Shown here in pieces: positions 46,601 to 61,600 of a DNA stretch of 64,000 bases. Both the position numbers and the translations under genes were made by a program. This DNA comes from Owenia fusiformis (Eukaryota; Annelida; Polychaeta; Sabellida; Oweniidae): the NCBI GenBank assembly GCA_903813345.2, contig CAIIXF020000008.1:8833278-8897277 (forward strand), read 5' to 3'. Position 1 is the stretch's first letter. Each line of letters begins with the position of its first letter. The notes beneath the pieces are model-generated. The model was not told the origin of the DNA, did no database searches, and was given only the letters and a program-made list of their open reading frames with translations.

Positions 46601-49600
46601 AATATGCCTTACATTTTCAAAATTTGGGCCCAATATTTGGTAATATGTCAGGCCATTACATTTAAACAGTCAATAAAAGATATATATTTAGAGGCCCAAT
46701 ATTTTTTGACTTGAAATATGCCTCCCCTTGTAAGCTTTGAGACCCACCACTGGACTGGTACAAGTTTATATGGGAACATATGACATATATTTCATTTTGA
46801 CATCTTTTACCTGTAGCTGTAACAGGCTGAATTTTTTTTTTTTTTGTATTTTAGAGGTGGGATTCCCTGAAGACATTTGTGAGTGTTTTAAGGATCTGTT
46901 TACATATGTCTTCTTCACTGGTGTCCATGATGACAGACAGACTTTCACCCATTTCTCTAAATTGGACATGGTTTACTTACTAAACAACCCTGTAGACATT
47001 CTGAGTAGTTGTCTCTAAAAACTGGAATTATTGCCAGTATTTCACATATCTTTCCTATTCTTGAAATGCCATGTATATATATGTACATCACAGAATCCAG
47101 ATAACCTTGAAAGTATACATTTGTCTACCTCCTTGTCTTTCAGTCTACCTTGCTGTACACATGATCAACAAATGATCATCAAAAAATTAAACATCATTTT
47201 GTAAAGTCCACATTTTGTAGCCTCTATGTGCAGGTTTCCAAGATCTCTGTAGGCAACAAGGAATGATAGCTTTATGTTTTGTAAAGCACTTCACTTCATC
47301 TCAGGTTTCTTTGATGTCACCCTGAATGCTCTCAGTTTTCTCCACCTTACTCCCTTGGGTCTCCATCGCCCAATGTAGCATGTTTGGACATCTTTGGTGC
47401 CTGGAGCCATGAGTCCCCTCTGGGTCTTGGGGAGGGGAGGGGGGTCAGGGGCAAAATCCATCAGCCCCGTATACATGTATCTCTCTTGATTTAACCAGGA
47501 CTTTGGGATTTTACTCCATGCATTCTATTGTAAAATAAGGTCTTATGCGATTCCATTTGGCATATGGGTCGAATAGATGATTGATTCTTCTTCCTCAAAA
47601 CAACCCCAATATCATTCTTCATAATTGATTGTCTGTAAGCTATAACTAATACGGTAGGCAGGGCTAGGGTGTGGCACATTCTGTCATTGGATTCATTGCC
47701 TGGTGTTACTTTTCATATTAAGTAGGAGACATTGGTGATGTTGATATGCATTGTACTTTTAAATACTTACAATAACTTTTTGCTATCGCTTGTCATTGCT
47801 TATAATTTCAACATAATGAAGGTATGGTGATCAGTGCTCACGGGAGTGATGCAATCAAGACTAGAATGTTTATTTAATCATTTTCGGAATGATATTTAAT
47901 TGAGCTGTATATGTTAGTATTTTGTGCTCTGGCCATAAAAGCCATTGAAAGTACCCAGCACTTATCCCAGAGCCTCATAGTACTTGTGATCACAGACTCT
48001 TGTCTAAGTTGGAAGTGGGCTTCTGGTTCATAGCAGTGGATATAATTGAATAGCTTTCAAATAAATAATTTGTTCCACTTCTAATGGTAACCTTTCAATT
48101 TGCTTTGAAATGAATTGTTTGTTCTGGTTGGAGCAGTGACACTTTTAGTATACCATGGGTCAAGTAATGTGGTATGTACACTCTTCTGGTTTAATGAAGT
48201 TCAACGCCTAATTACTTATAAATGACTTTGATTTTTAAATATGAATCGAAAAATGAGTATGGATACAAATAAATCCAACAATGATCTAGTGATAAAAGAT
48301 AAAAAGCAGTGAGTCAGTGTGTCATAGGTTATTCCTGTCTCTAGGCTTTGGAAAAAATACAGGCCAGAATATGACATCATCTGTAAGGTAGATATACATT
48401 GCAGATATCTAATGAGCTTGATACCACTCTGGTTAGTGTCAATGACTCAGACTGGGTCACATTTGAGACCCAGGCCCATACCCAGGGTCTACATTATGCA
48501 TGTCATCTTGTATATAATTCTGTTTGATCAGAGAATAAGTTATTTATGGTCCAAATTTTGAAAAAAATTGAGGCATGGATATAAGTATGGGCCTGACATC
48601 TTACCCTCTCATCTTTTTCATCACATGCATTTACAAAAAATCTTTATAGATATGTTGTATTAGGGTATAATGAAGAGCAGACTTCTTTTACCATGATGCC
48701 TCAGCATAATGTCATCGTCATAAACAAAGCTACTTTCATAGTCTAAATACAAATTAGTATCATTATATTTTAAAGTTGAGTTATTGCTATGTACATAGGA
48801 GATATGTTGAACATTGTATCATTTTTTCAGGTATCCATGTGAGTTACATTTCATTCAAATAACATTCTAGCCCAAAGGGAGGCACTTAATCATCTCTATA
48901 ACTGAGTATACCTGAAACAGGGCCTGTTGAAATATCTCAGCAAAATGACAGTGTGAAACAAGTATAGGCCAATAAATAATAATTCTTACTGCTTCAGTTG
49001 CATTGCTACTAGCTATGGCTTTATACAGTGTGATTTCGTCACATCAGTATGCATTATGTGTGCCGATCATCCCTGCATCTATTTTATGAAACAGAGAAGT
49101 TAATTATTATTACTAGGTATTGTAATAGTGCCCCTGAAATGGAATTGAAAATTGAACTGACATCTATTGTTTCTCTGTATAGATACTATAAGTTATTGAA
49201 TGATTTGAAGTGCAATACAGGATATATTCTGCTCGAGAAATTCCGTTTTGGAACGAGACGAAGTCGAGTGCCAATACAGAATATCAAGACAGAATATATC
49301 CTGTATTGCACTTCAAATCATTCAATAACGTTTTTATCGTGTGATCCTCTGCATTGCTACTGAGATTTTCCCTTCCGTACCAATATTTTCTGTATTGCGA
49401 CGGAGATGATCAACGGGGACAATCTCAGTAGCAATACAGATTGGTACAGCACAACAACTGAACAATCAGAGGGCTTCATTTTACAGATCATACGATAAAA
49501 AATGTTTTTTTTGATATTTAGAATTTTTGATACAAAGATTTTAGTCTACCTACTTCCTACCCCTGAAGGATATGAATTATACACAAAATGTATTCAACAT

Positions 49601-52600
49601 TATTATCCTTTATATTTGAAGTTGAATCTCTGGATGAGCTAAAGAAGGTGCTTCTACTGGTGCTTGGTTGTGCTGTACAATGTGAACGCAAGGAGACTAT
49701 TGTTGAGGGTATTAAGGAACTGGATGTACAAACACAGCATGCCATTGTAGAGAACATCAAAGAGGTATGGGGTGTAAGACAGGCCATATCTTCAACTGCA
49801 TTACTGGTTAATGTGGTGTTCTAAAAGTTTTTCTTACTTTTTGATATTTCATTGAAAATTAAGATGAAGTTCATAATTATAAATCTATGGTGCTTTAGAT
49901 TAATGATCTATCTTTGCTATTACTTCAAATTAGATTATTGTTTCAAATGAGATTCCTTTATGGCTACTTAACTCTTATGTGAAATGAAATTCTAGTTTCC
50001 AATACCAGAAAAATTACTTGTATAGACATTACAATATTCAATTGAGAAATTCTGGAAGCTCTCAGATTGCACAATGTTAAATTGATGTATTGCTTACATT
50101 TCCAGATCACAGATGACAATAGAAATGTATGTGCAATAGACTCAGATATGGCAGATACTAAGGCCCTTTATAACCATCTCAGGATACTGTCATCCGAACG
50201 GGACATGTATATCGACGTAAGGCTTTGCACAAAATAGAGTTAGATACTCCAGACTTGTATTAATAGCAATTTGATAATTACTTAACTGTTAGTTGCAATT
50301 AGTATTGATACCTGTCCATATTTACAAATGAACACATTTAGAACGTTTTAATACATGGAACAAACAAACAAAAACTATGCTCCTTGTGTTAAGTCCCAAC
50401 AGTACAACTCTATTTAATTGCCCCAAAACAGAGATTTAAAGTAGACCTGGGCTTATTAGGAGACTTGTTAACCTGAACATTTTTTGGCTCTTCATCAGAG
50501 AGAATTAAATGAATCATTGTCTAGGAGACATTCTAAATAAGTGGGATCTACAAGTAGAGAAGAATGTATTCCAGTTTTGAGATAAATTTCAACAACTTTG
50601 CATAAATGATATTCTATTATATTGCAGGAGATCAAAGAGCTTACCCAAAACTTAGACTTGACTGCTAACAAGATGCCCCTGTCCCCACCCATCTCCCCAG
50701 ACAAACACCACTTAGGAGTAGAACTTGCAGAGTGCAAGGCTAAACTAAGACGCCTCAGAAGTGAAGCGTATGTATTTAGTGTCTTTGTTGTCTTTTTGAA
50801 TGTGTTTTTTTCTGTTTGCTTTTGACTAGGTGTATAGAAGGCAATGTGAAAACCAATTTGTTATTACATAGTTAAGCAAACAGGGCCATTCAACCTCTTT
50901 AGTACATGTAACATATTTTACGATACTTTGGCTATTATGTTAAATTTACATTAAATAATATTGTATGCCAACAAACCCTCTCATACACTTAAATGTTCTA
51001 ATTTTAATCTAACTTCACTGATATCTAGAGTATTGAATTCAAGATATACTCACATTTCTATATATGAGATCACCTTTGTGTATGTTTTCTATATTTGTCA
51101 TATTTCCCCTTGTTTCTCCAGGGAAGATAAGGCTGAAATGATGGCTGAGATGAAAGATGAACTTGAAGAACACCGCAGCTCTCTCACTAAACTCCGCAGT
51201 GAAAACCTTGAACTTACCCAGGATGCACGGGCAGCACGTGCCTACAGAGATGAACTTGACGTCCTGAAAGAAAAAGCGACAAAGGTTGATAAATATGAAA
51301 TGGATATTAAGAAATACAAAGAGAAGATCAATGAACTTGAGTTCTTTAAGACACGTGTTGAGGAGCTACGGGAGGATAACCGTATCATGTTGGAGACAAA
51401 GACTATGTTGGATGAGCAGCTTCAGAGCTCATATAAACGTATTGAGACTGTGATAGAGTTGGAGAATGAACTGATGAAGTATAAACAGCAGCTGGAAGAG
51501 ATGAACCAGGTATGTGTACATTGAACTGTCAAAGGTAGAAGATGTGGTCATGTAGCTGTAGCTGTAGGATGCAGAGAACATTGAAACTGAATGAGCTTAA
51601 CTAATGTACTCAAGAGTTGTCAATAAAATATGATTCACCTGGTTTTTAGGGGTTTTCCAATGTTAACTTTTGTACTTTTTAGGGTGTTCAGTGTCTGTAA
51701 CAAATGGCGGGTGGTGATATTTTCATGTTTATGCCTTCTTTGTAATTACAGGAGAGGGATGCAGACAGGCTGAGGATACAAGAGTTGGTAGAGGAGAGAG
51801 CAAGCATGGAGTTTAACATCAGAAGTACTTTGAATGAGAGTGCCCATCTTGAATCTGAACTACATGATGCTAAGATACAAAAGCCTGCTGGTAATACATC
51901 ATCCAGGATTTGTTTACTTATTGATGATATTATTTTTTAGCATTAGAATCACTTCATGTTCAATATGTTGCATATACTGTAAAACCTGTTGAAGTGAAAC
52001 ATTTTTGGTACGTCTTAAAAGTGTTCAATTTGGGAGGTGTTCCATTTATAGAGATTCATTTAATAAAGTCAGTTGGTCTTTGGACTCTGAAAAGTGTTCC
52101 ACTTGCAGAGGTGTTCCACTTAACAAATTTTTACTGTACATATATTTGTGTAGACCATACGAATAAAGTGATCCATTAGAATATTTAAAGTTAAAATATC
52201 TAAAAAGCATGTTTTTTAAAATGTTATTCTTTATAATGTATTTGGTTCATTTTCAGGTTCTATAGCCGAACAATTGAATGACACTTCTAATGCCAAACTA
52301 TTGAAACTGGAACTAGAAAACCAGAGACTCCAGAAGAACCTTGATGATCTTAAAGACAATTCAATCGTTGAGAACAATGCTCAGTTACTAGAACTAGAGA
52401 AAGAAAATCAAAGATTAGCAAAGAAAGTGGAAAAATTACAAAATTCTTCCTCAAAGGAAACACAAAATTTTGTCGCTTTAGAACAACAAAATATTGACTT
52501 ATCACGTGATAAAGAGAACCTTCTTCAGACTATGGATACTATAAAAGAAAGTGCCGATCGCCAACTTAGGGAGTTTGAAATTGAGAATGAACAGTTACAA

Positions 52601-55600
52601 CAAACCGTCCAAACACTACGTGAACGCAATGAGAAAACTTTAGATCTTCGTATGAAAGATATTGAAAAGGAAAACAAACGATTACATGAGAATGTTAGAG
52701 ACATGAGCAGCCAAATGTCAAAGCTGGAATTTGATAATAGGCAGCTCCAGAAACAACAGTACAAATTGGAAAATAATGTTGAAAAATTAAAAGATCTAGA
52801 AAATGAAAATCAGAAATTAGATCGTGAAAATAATGAACTTCATAAAACAGTGTCCACATTAAGATTAACATGTGAAAGAGTAGAAGAGTTGGAACAAGAA
52901 AATTCAGACTTTGAAGTACAAAATCATAAACTCGATAAAATGGTTGAAAACTTGAAAAATTCCTTGAGGAAAATGGAAAATGTGGAAGAAGAAAATATTA
53001 ATCTGACAGTTGAAAATCAGAAATTGAATCGAACAATTGAAACTATAAAAAGCTCATCTGGGAAAGTTCTGGAACTTGAGAGTGAGAAACAAGCTCTGAA
53101 TCATGAAAATGAGCAATTGAAGAAAATGATAGAACACTCAAAAAAGGAACAAGTTAAATATGCCAAGATGGAAGTAGAAGTTATAGAACTGGACAATGAG
53201 AACCAGAAGCTAGCCAAAAACATTGAAATTGTTGAAAGGAAGGCCAAACAATTAGAAAAAGAGAATCATGACATTGAAAATGAAAACCAGAAACTGCAAA
53301 AAAGTTATGAAACTTTGAAGCATTCAGTGCGAAAATATGATGAGTTAGAACGCAGACATACAGAACTAGAAATTGAATACAATACATTAAATCGTGATAT
53401 TGCATCACTTGAAAAGGAAAATAAACGGAATAAACAAACACTTGAGGTGAAGGATGCTAGCATAGATGAATACAGTGCTCATCTGGCTGAATTTGAACGA
53501 GAAAATAGGAACCTTAAGAAGACTCTTGAGAAGAGTAAAACATCTGATAATAAGCTGAAAGATGCTGAGAAGGACCATAAAGAATTACTCCAACAATCTG
53601 CCATAGACAAGAAAACTCTCACTACTCTCAGAGAGGTATGTTTGTAATCTAATGGATTATGATCTGTATGTGCATAAGAATGACTGTATTTAAGACTTGA
53701 TCAACATATTATTAAATAATATTTTCTTTAATCAAACGCTCGAGAATAAAAAGGTACAATATACATTCATAATAGATACATATCATTTAACATAATTCAA
53801 AATAACATATGTGTAATTTTGACACATAATTATGATATCTAAATATCATTCCATGGTATCAGTTAATGTGCAAACTTTGATAGATAAAAAAATTAAATTT
53901 CATATCTTGTTCATTGAAGAATTATTCGAGGCTTCAAATAATGAGAAATGTTTATATTGATATTGTGTTTCCTGTTTTTCTGAGGTCTTCTGATTGGTTT
54001 CTCACTAGGCCTATAATATATTAATTATTTTCATCTCAGGATCTTGTGAATGAGAAAATAAAGACCCAACAGCTGAACAACGACCTTGATGCACTGAACT
54101 CTGAGTTGGACAAAATGGGACTGAGCCGGCAACGTCTTATAACTGCAGCTCAGGAAGAGGATGAAAGGTGCGAGAACTGTGTTGGTTGTATACACCTGTT
54201 TTGTTGCTATGGCTAGGCATGTTACTCTAGATGTGTGACTATAAACCCTGTGACTGAACGTTCTGTTTACCTACTTACACCCAGTGTGTATGTACTTTGA
54301 TTCCATGTGTGATATTGCTATGAGACACCACACATGTTATCAAGGTATAGCACATGTTTATTGGAAGTTTGTACAAATCTTACTTCCATATTAGGGGACA
54401 CTTCTTACATTCCATATACTCACCAATCAACTGAAGATGGAAATGCAATGCATGGACATTTTATCGCACACAATTTATGTCTAGTATCTGTCATAATGCG
54501 TCAAGTCTCTAGCTAGTAATTAAGGAACTAATCATGAGCTTTTCTAAGACTGGCAAGCTTTCACATAGTATATATACATCATGTAGAAGTTGGGACTTTT
54601 ACATGGTATATATAGTTCATGTTGAAAGTGAAACCTGTTTTAGAAACACAATTGAAACTGAAGAAATGCTCTAAATGGCTTATATCTGCTTTTTGGTTTG
54701 GTAGATTTACCGTAAGTTTATTTCCACATGAGACTTGTGCATTATCACAGATGCTACATTCATGATTTTGTGTACATATAAAATGTGTGTGCATTGTGTG
54801 TATTTTGTCACAATGCGAGTAACATGTCGTTTCGTAGTAACAAAGTGTATTCAATGCACACATGTTTTATTTATTTTTATTAATATATTAATTCTGTTGA
54901 TTTATACAATTTTGTAGTTGTTAAAAAGCTGCAGTATGACTTACGTAGTTTGATTTCATATTTTATTAATAGCTCCTTATTATTTTAAACTATTAAATTA
55001 TTAAAAGTTTGCCATGTAATGATCAGTACATAGCCAGTATATGCTTTTAGTGAGAGTAGTTAGTGATCTCTATTTTCCAAATATGTAATTAAGTAACCTT
55101 GTATGTAAGGATAGCAGCACTTCAATATTCTTTGCATTTAGTTCAACTTTCAGGCATGTTTGACTGGTTAGTTATTTAACCAGTCCAATATTCTGTCTGT
55201 TTAGAGAGTGTTCAAATGGCTTAAGTTGCATTCAGCTGCTCTATCTAGTCGGACTTTACTGTACTGTACTGTACTGTACTGTACTGTACTGTACTGTACT
55301 GTACTGTACTGTACTGTACTGTACTGTACTGTACTGTGCTGTGCTGTGCTGTGCTGTGGTGTACTGTACTGTATACTACTTGAATTATGTAATTGCACTT
55401 CAGTTTGAAACTGAACTACAAATTCTCAATTTACAAGATTTATAAAATCAGAGCATCAAATGTTCAATCAATAAATTAACAGGTTTTTTAGTGAATTTTT
55501 GAAGATTGTATCTATCTATTTTTAAACCCTGACATCAAATAACTTATAATTGCTATGTGTATTAAATGCATGCTTAAATCCCAAAATGTGCATGCTTAAA

Positions 55601-58600
55601 ATCCACAATAGATTGATGATCAACATGGAAACCTAAAGAGAATTGTTGCTATAGAAACAGATGATGCACATAATTTTGTTTCCATTAATAATCATCATTC
55701 TAAATGAACTGAAGTAACTACATGTAATATTATTGTATTGTATCAAATTGAATCCCTGTCTTGTGTGAACCTCAAATGTTAGAGGAGGAGGGTTCAATCC
55801 CAAGGCTAAGAGACTGCTATATTATGGGATTGATCCTACCTCCATTGTAACTACTTCACTGTACTTTCCTTCCTTGCATGAGGATTGGTGTTTGCTAGTC
55901 ATTTGTAGATCCAATTTAATTTGAGTAATAATACATAAAAATTGGTCATTGATAGCTTAAGATTTAAAAAGAGAGATGGTTCTGGTGAAACTGGAATTGC
56001 TTATGTACTCTATATGCTTGCCATATTTAGAAGTCCATTGGAAGGCTTCACATTTTACATCATATTAATTTGAAAAGCATTTTTGAACAATTGAAACTGC
56101 AATATTGTTTTTAACTTGCCAAGTTGGGGTTTTATGAAATTTACAATGATTTTATACTGCTGGTTAATCAATCTTTTATATTTTATTTAATGACTGTGCC
56201 ACGGTATTGAGGCCTGTACATTATAATAAGACCCCTAATATAAAACAATTATTAAAATAAATATAAACATTAGCTAATGCTAGGGATATGATGGGCAGTT
56301 AAGAAATAGCTATGCAACAACCCTTTAGAAACTAAAGAAAGATATTATATGACCAGAAATGTGTTTAAAATGCAATCTGTGTTTCTCAGAGGGGGAAGAT
56401 TACATGCAGCTCTGAATCTGTTCTTTCCCCAGACAATGCAGGGTGCAACTATGAGGCAATCACGACGCAGGTCTAAGAAACTGGTCACCTTACCATGGTA
56501 GATCAATCATAGAATAACCTTCAGATATAAACACTGCTATTAAGGATATTAAATGATACTAGATCATTCAGCACTCAAATGCCTTTGTCAATGAAAGGTT
56601 CATTGAAATGAAAACACAGAAATAAATCCTATTTGAAAGATAACTGTGAAAAATCACTGCATTTGTAAGTGGTTCAGACTAAAATTCAAAATATGAAATG
56701 TTAGTTTATACATGTTGAGTGTCCACTAGTGGATAGCAGTTAAATGTACAATGTACCTCTAATGTCTAACATAACCATATAGTGGTCGGACAGTCCAACA
56801 TATCTAACATTATACCCAATATATTCACTTTGTATAACTATAGAAATAAGCCATATCACAACAAACAGGATGTCAATAAGCTTAAAGAATAAAAATTATC
56901 TAAATTGCCAAAAAGAGGCTAGCTCTGAGAGTAAAATGTATAGTGCTTCATCACTAAAAAAATGCAAAAAAACTTGCAGTCTTTAGCAACTTAGTATACA
57001 AAATGCTGAATTCATAAGTGCAATTCGTTAGGAGTAAACCGCAGTAATAAATATATATCGAGTGTCCCAAAAAAGTGAATCGCTTTTTGACAGGTATTTT
57101 CTCAGCAATAGATAAACTAAATTCACTTTTTGGGACACCCTATATATTATGTACATATACAAAAGCTGATAGATTTCAAAACTGCTGAATAAAAGATGTC
57201 ATAATGGCAGATATGTTCAATAAATTTGTTATGAACTTGTAAGAAAATGTATAGCAATCTTTTCATTTTTGAAAATATATTAGTTTGTTACTCATATATG
57301 TTAATATTTAAGTTATTTTTATTTATTCTTCTGGTGCTAATGTAATAAGCTGAGATACTGTGAGAATTTGTCTATAAGATGCCCTAGAAGACTCAATAAT
57401 ATGATAAGATGCTTCATTTTAATATAGGGTTCACTTGAGAGGTGCTCCACTTTCAGAGGTTCATTTATCATTAAGTCAATTGGTCTTGTTCCACTTCTAG
57501 AGTTGTTCCACTTGCAGAGGTGTTCCACTTCTAGAGGTGTTCCACTTGACAGGTTTCACTGGGTTTGCAATGCATTGAAGAATTACAAATTTTCACAATT
57601 TCTGTTGTTTTCCAAAAACTATTTATATTAACCCAACCCATTTTCAAGACCCTGTATTGCACACAAATACACAAGCTCCTTATAAGTGATAAGTTCTAGC
57701 AGTATCACAGCTTAGTTAAGTTGCACACTAATTTAGCTTATATAATGGGTATTGAGTGTTCTTTTGGAAACAGTTCACACTAAAACAGTTCAAATCCAAC
57801 GAAAGAACAATCAAAATGATCATTAGATATTTGTAACCTACATATCATATATGCTCTTCTTGATCAATAGTTAATTACAAAGGCTAATTTGATTGGCTAA
57901 ATACAGTCACATGACCATGTCTTGGCGATACAGTTCAATAAATTTTGTCACATGAGCATACTATATCTAGCTGATTTGAAAACTTAAGAACATCACTAAC
58001 ATACCATGTACTGTATACAGTATATGATAGAGCACTTACTTATACATAGCAGATGTTTATCTGGAAATGCTTATCTATTACTGTATTCAAGACAGAGAAA
58101 TTCTTATCTAACATTTAAAATCTAATATGAATGTAGAAAAACTGTATAACATGATATGTAGTGATCAAGATCTAATACTAACATTAACTTACAATGAAAG
58201 TTTAAGCAGATATCACATGTTCATATTACCCAGGGTACCCAACTTAATGCACTGGATATTCGCCCATGTACATGTATATCTTTAATTGGAAGCATTTGTT
58301 GGGGCCTTGCATTAGACTGACCAATCATACATTATTACACATATGAATTAAATGTGGCATTGTAATATCTACTATGATTTGAACTGGCTAGTATGTAATG
58401 TTCATGTACACTAGTGATTATGTAATTAATCTACAGTCACTAGCAATATAAAACAACCAGTTGTGTTCATTAGATCTCACTAATAGACAAAACCTACCTT
58501 GAACCAAACCAAAGATATTGTCATTGATTTTTAGGATGTCTGGTTGTAGGTGAATTCAGTTTTTGTGAAGACACCCTGTATTTTCTAGTTGTAGTGTAGT

Positions 58601-61600
58601 TGCACTCTTGTGTCACTCTGTAGAACACTGTTGCTCATATTTATAAAATCATATCATCCAAAAAGAAACAAATAATAGAGCATTGTGAAGTGATGTTAAA
58701 CTAGTAACTGTTTCTATTTTTTGACCAACACTGATTATATAATGTCTATTTTCCATCTGCCTATTGCAATTCTGCATTTTACAGAGAGTTGAAATATTAT
58801 CTAATAAATATGAGCAAAATTGAGTGTCTAATGATATTTCTGTGTCACTATATTTTGTAGTAACAGTAGCACAGACTTCTGTGTCACTATGTAGTTTTTA
58901 GTACATATAACATACTTTCCTGTCACTCTGTAGTTTGTAGTAACAGAAGCACTGACTAATGTATCACTATGTAGTTTGTAGTACATGTAACCAACTTTTG
59001 TGTCACTCTGTAGTTTATAGTAACAGTAGCACATACTTCTGTTACACTCTGTAGTTTGTAGTAAAAGTAGCACAGACTTCTGTATCACTCTGTAGTTTGT
59101 AGTATGTTGACAGGCTATTGCAATAAATGACATAAAAACTGAACAATGTTGTTTTCTCTCCCAGTCGTTTTAAAGCCCTAGAGTCAATGATGGAAGATGC
59201 CTTCAAAAAGAGTACCGAGCTAAAGGAGGAGAAAATACATGCACTTGAGAGCAGGTAGGAGCCAATGGGCAAAAATTCTAATTACGAAATTTAAGAAGGA
59301 ACTTAATACAATGTAGTTATCTTGGAAATATGGGAATCAATATTTATATATTTTGGAACTGCAAGCCATTTGTATCAGTGTATTTTATCAGTCTTTCTTT
59401 TGAAAAAATGAAAATATTTTGGGTTGAATCAAATTAATTTTGGATTTACCATGTAATATTCATCAGGAATTTTTAACCAATCTTTGGGCTATGCTATTGA
59501 GAAATATTATTTTGGTGTGCTAATCTCATACTTGATACAATAGACCATCATTTGATTGGGCTGCATCATTGATTCTTTCTGAGTATAGTTGTAAATGCTT
59601 TGAGGCGTATGCCATGTCATTTGAAGGAGAAAGGGCCACTGATTTGACCCTCATTGTTTAAATTAGTGTGCTACTTCTATAGGTACCTATTAGATTTGAT
59701 GCAAATTGCAAAATTACAAACATGCATTTGGTTATTCGCATTTGATGCAAAAGTACAAACATGCATTTGGATAATGGTTATTGGCATTTACCCCCTTACA
59801 TTTTCACCTATTATATGGAATCTATTGACATCTATGCTGCAACATTGTAGATTGGAAGAGTCCAAATCCCGCAATACTGACCTACAGAATGAGCTGCGTA
59901 TCGTGAAGAGAGAGTTTGAGAAACTCAAGCAGAGACATGATGAGGAGGTTAACAGCTTACGTCAAGAACACAGCTCCCTACAGAAGGTAAGTGCAGGGTA
60001 AAATCTGCTTACATTACATATAGAATGCATTATGTAGTTCCTTATTGGAGGCATATGTAATTAAAATGTGGTACATAATTCAAGTGTGGGGAATCTATCT
60101 AAATATAATATATGTTGAAAAATTAAAATAGATAATTCTTGCAAGATTAAATGATGATTTTCATAAAATACATAGGTTTACAATTTGTGTTATGTTATGG
60201 CTGTTTTACATCATCAAATTGAAGTATTATATGGGTTGTTTGCTATATATTTGAGTTAATTTGAGAACTAAACATGAGTCATGATTCTATGCAACCTTGC
60301 ATGTCAGACTTGATGTTCCCCTCAAGAAATTTTCCATTATATCTTCATTTATAATTTCTTTTCATCGTGTTAGACTGGCAATTAACATCACATTCAAAAC
60401 CTTACCTTAGGACAACACACCATCAAAATTATCAAAAACATTATGCAAACTATAATTTGCTTTAAAGACTCAATCCTTAAGCATTAACAACTGATGTAAC
60501 ATGTCCTATTCTGGGCAACTTAACCTATTCATTTTTCTACCTGTTCTCACTTTAATCTCTCAATCTCTTACTTTTTGCTTCTCTTTCTCTCTACTGCTTA
60601 GAAAACATGATACACTCATTTGTAAAAAACAGAAATAAAGATAATTAAAAAACACAGGTAGACCTGAGAGATTTCTCCATTTTCCTTACTAATCGTGAAT
60701 AAAAGCATGTAACTAATTTTTCTTATAGGCCCAACAGAGGAACAGAACCAGTAGTGTAGAACTGAGGGTCCAACCCAGCATGAACATTCCCCATGCTCAA
60801 CCCCATACCAATGCTACACACTCTACTACACATGTTATGCCTCAACCTGTACAGCAGATCACACATGTATTGCCTCAACCTGTAGAACAGATGCCAGCTA
60901 AGGAAATACTGGCACTTAAGGACCATCTTGTAGACTTGGAAAGAGAGGTATGTTGAACATTTTTGACCAAATGATGAATAATGTATTCTTTTAATTGCAT
61001 GTAAGAAAATGTATTAAAAGTGCTTTTAACTCATCATTTTAAAAATCCTATAAAAAATATGTTTTAGTTGATATTGAAAATAAAAGAAATGATTAAAAAA
61101 ATATTCAGTTTTGTTTCAATGATTCTTATATTGTACTATACATAAGCCTTGAACATATTAAAATTACATTGCAACTCTTTTCATAAATTGACCAGCTGCA
61201 TACTTTAACTTGCAGAATGCTACACTCCTATCAGAGAACAAGAGCATCAGGGGCCAGTTGCAGGAATTGAAGCAGCAGATCAGCACTTCGGGCTCTTCAC
61301 AAACAACCCTCCAATCCCAGGTGATTACACTCTCAACACAGAATGACTCACTACAATCCCAGAATGCCAAGCTTCAAGTTGAGATGACAACTCTCCAATC
61401 CCAGAGCTCCTCGCTGTCCTCCCAAAATTCGCATCTACAAGAGAGGTATGATAACCTGGAAGGAGATCATGAGCAGCTGATTATGAACCATGAGGAGTTA
61501 CAAGGAGCCCATGAATCACTTGTGTCTGACCACGAGGCCCTACAACAGTTACATGAACAACTCACAGGGGAATATGAGGCTTTGATATCAGAACACGGAG

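Larger units (their letters stand above)
44388..49621. other. CCDC88 intron 4
   Basis: 5.2 kb. Contains a copy of the TTTGGCAGTTGG repeat (45406-45555) and a nested inverted repeat (49188-49440). An open stretch at 46855-47018 after a poly-T/AG was considered and rejected as an exon. Otherwise nothing is seen. Confidence 0.6.
54168..59164. other. CCDC88 intron 11
   Basis: 5 kb. Contains the ACTGT microsatellite, two small MITEs and a 40-bp minisatellite near the acceptor, all listed. No other gene is seen. Confidence 0.6.

Noticed and set aside
46737-47018. Possible exon after a poly-T tract and AG ([16 protein letters not shown]...)
   Set aside because: It ends in a stop with no donor, matches nothing in CCDC88, and exon 4 joins exon 5 in phase without it.
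50961-51121. Upstream part of the ORF containing exon 8
   Set aside because: It precedes the acceptor TCTCCAG at 51121, is intronic, and exon 7 joins at 51122 in phase.
51994-52179. ORF between CCDC88 exons 9 and 10
   Set aside because: It is the MITE copy 4. Exon 9 joins exon 10 in phase across it.
55201-55408. ORFs on both strands across the ACTGT repeat
   Set aside because: Simple-repeat translation (LYCTVLYC...), with no coding signal outside the microsatellite.
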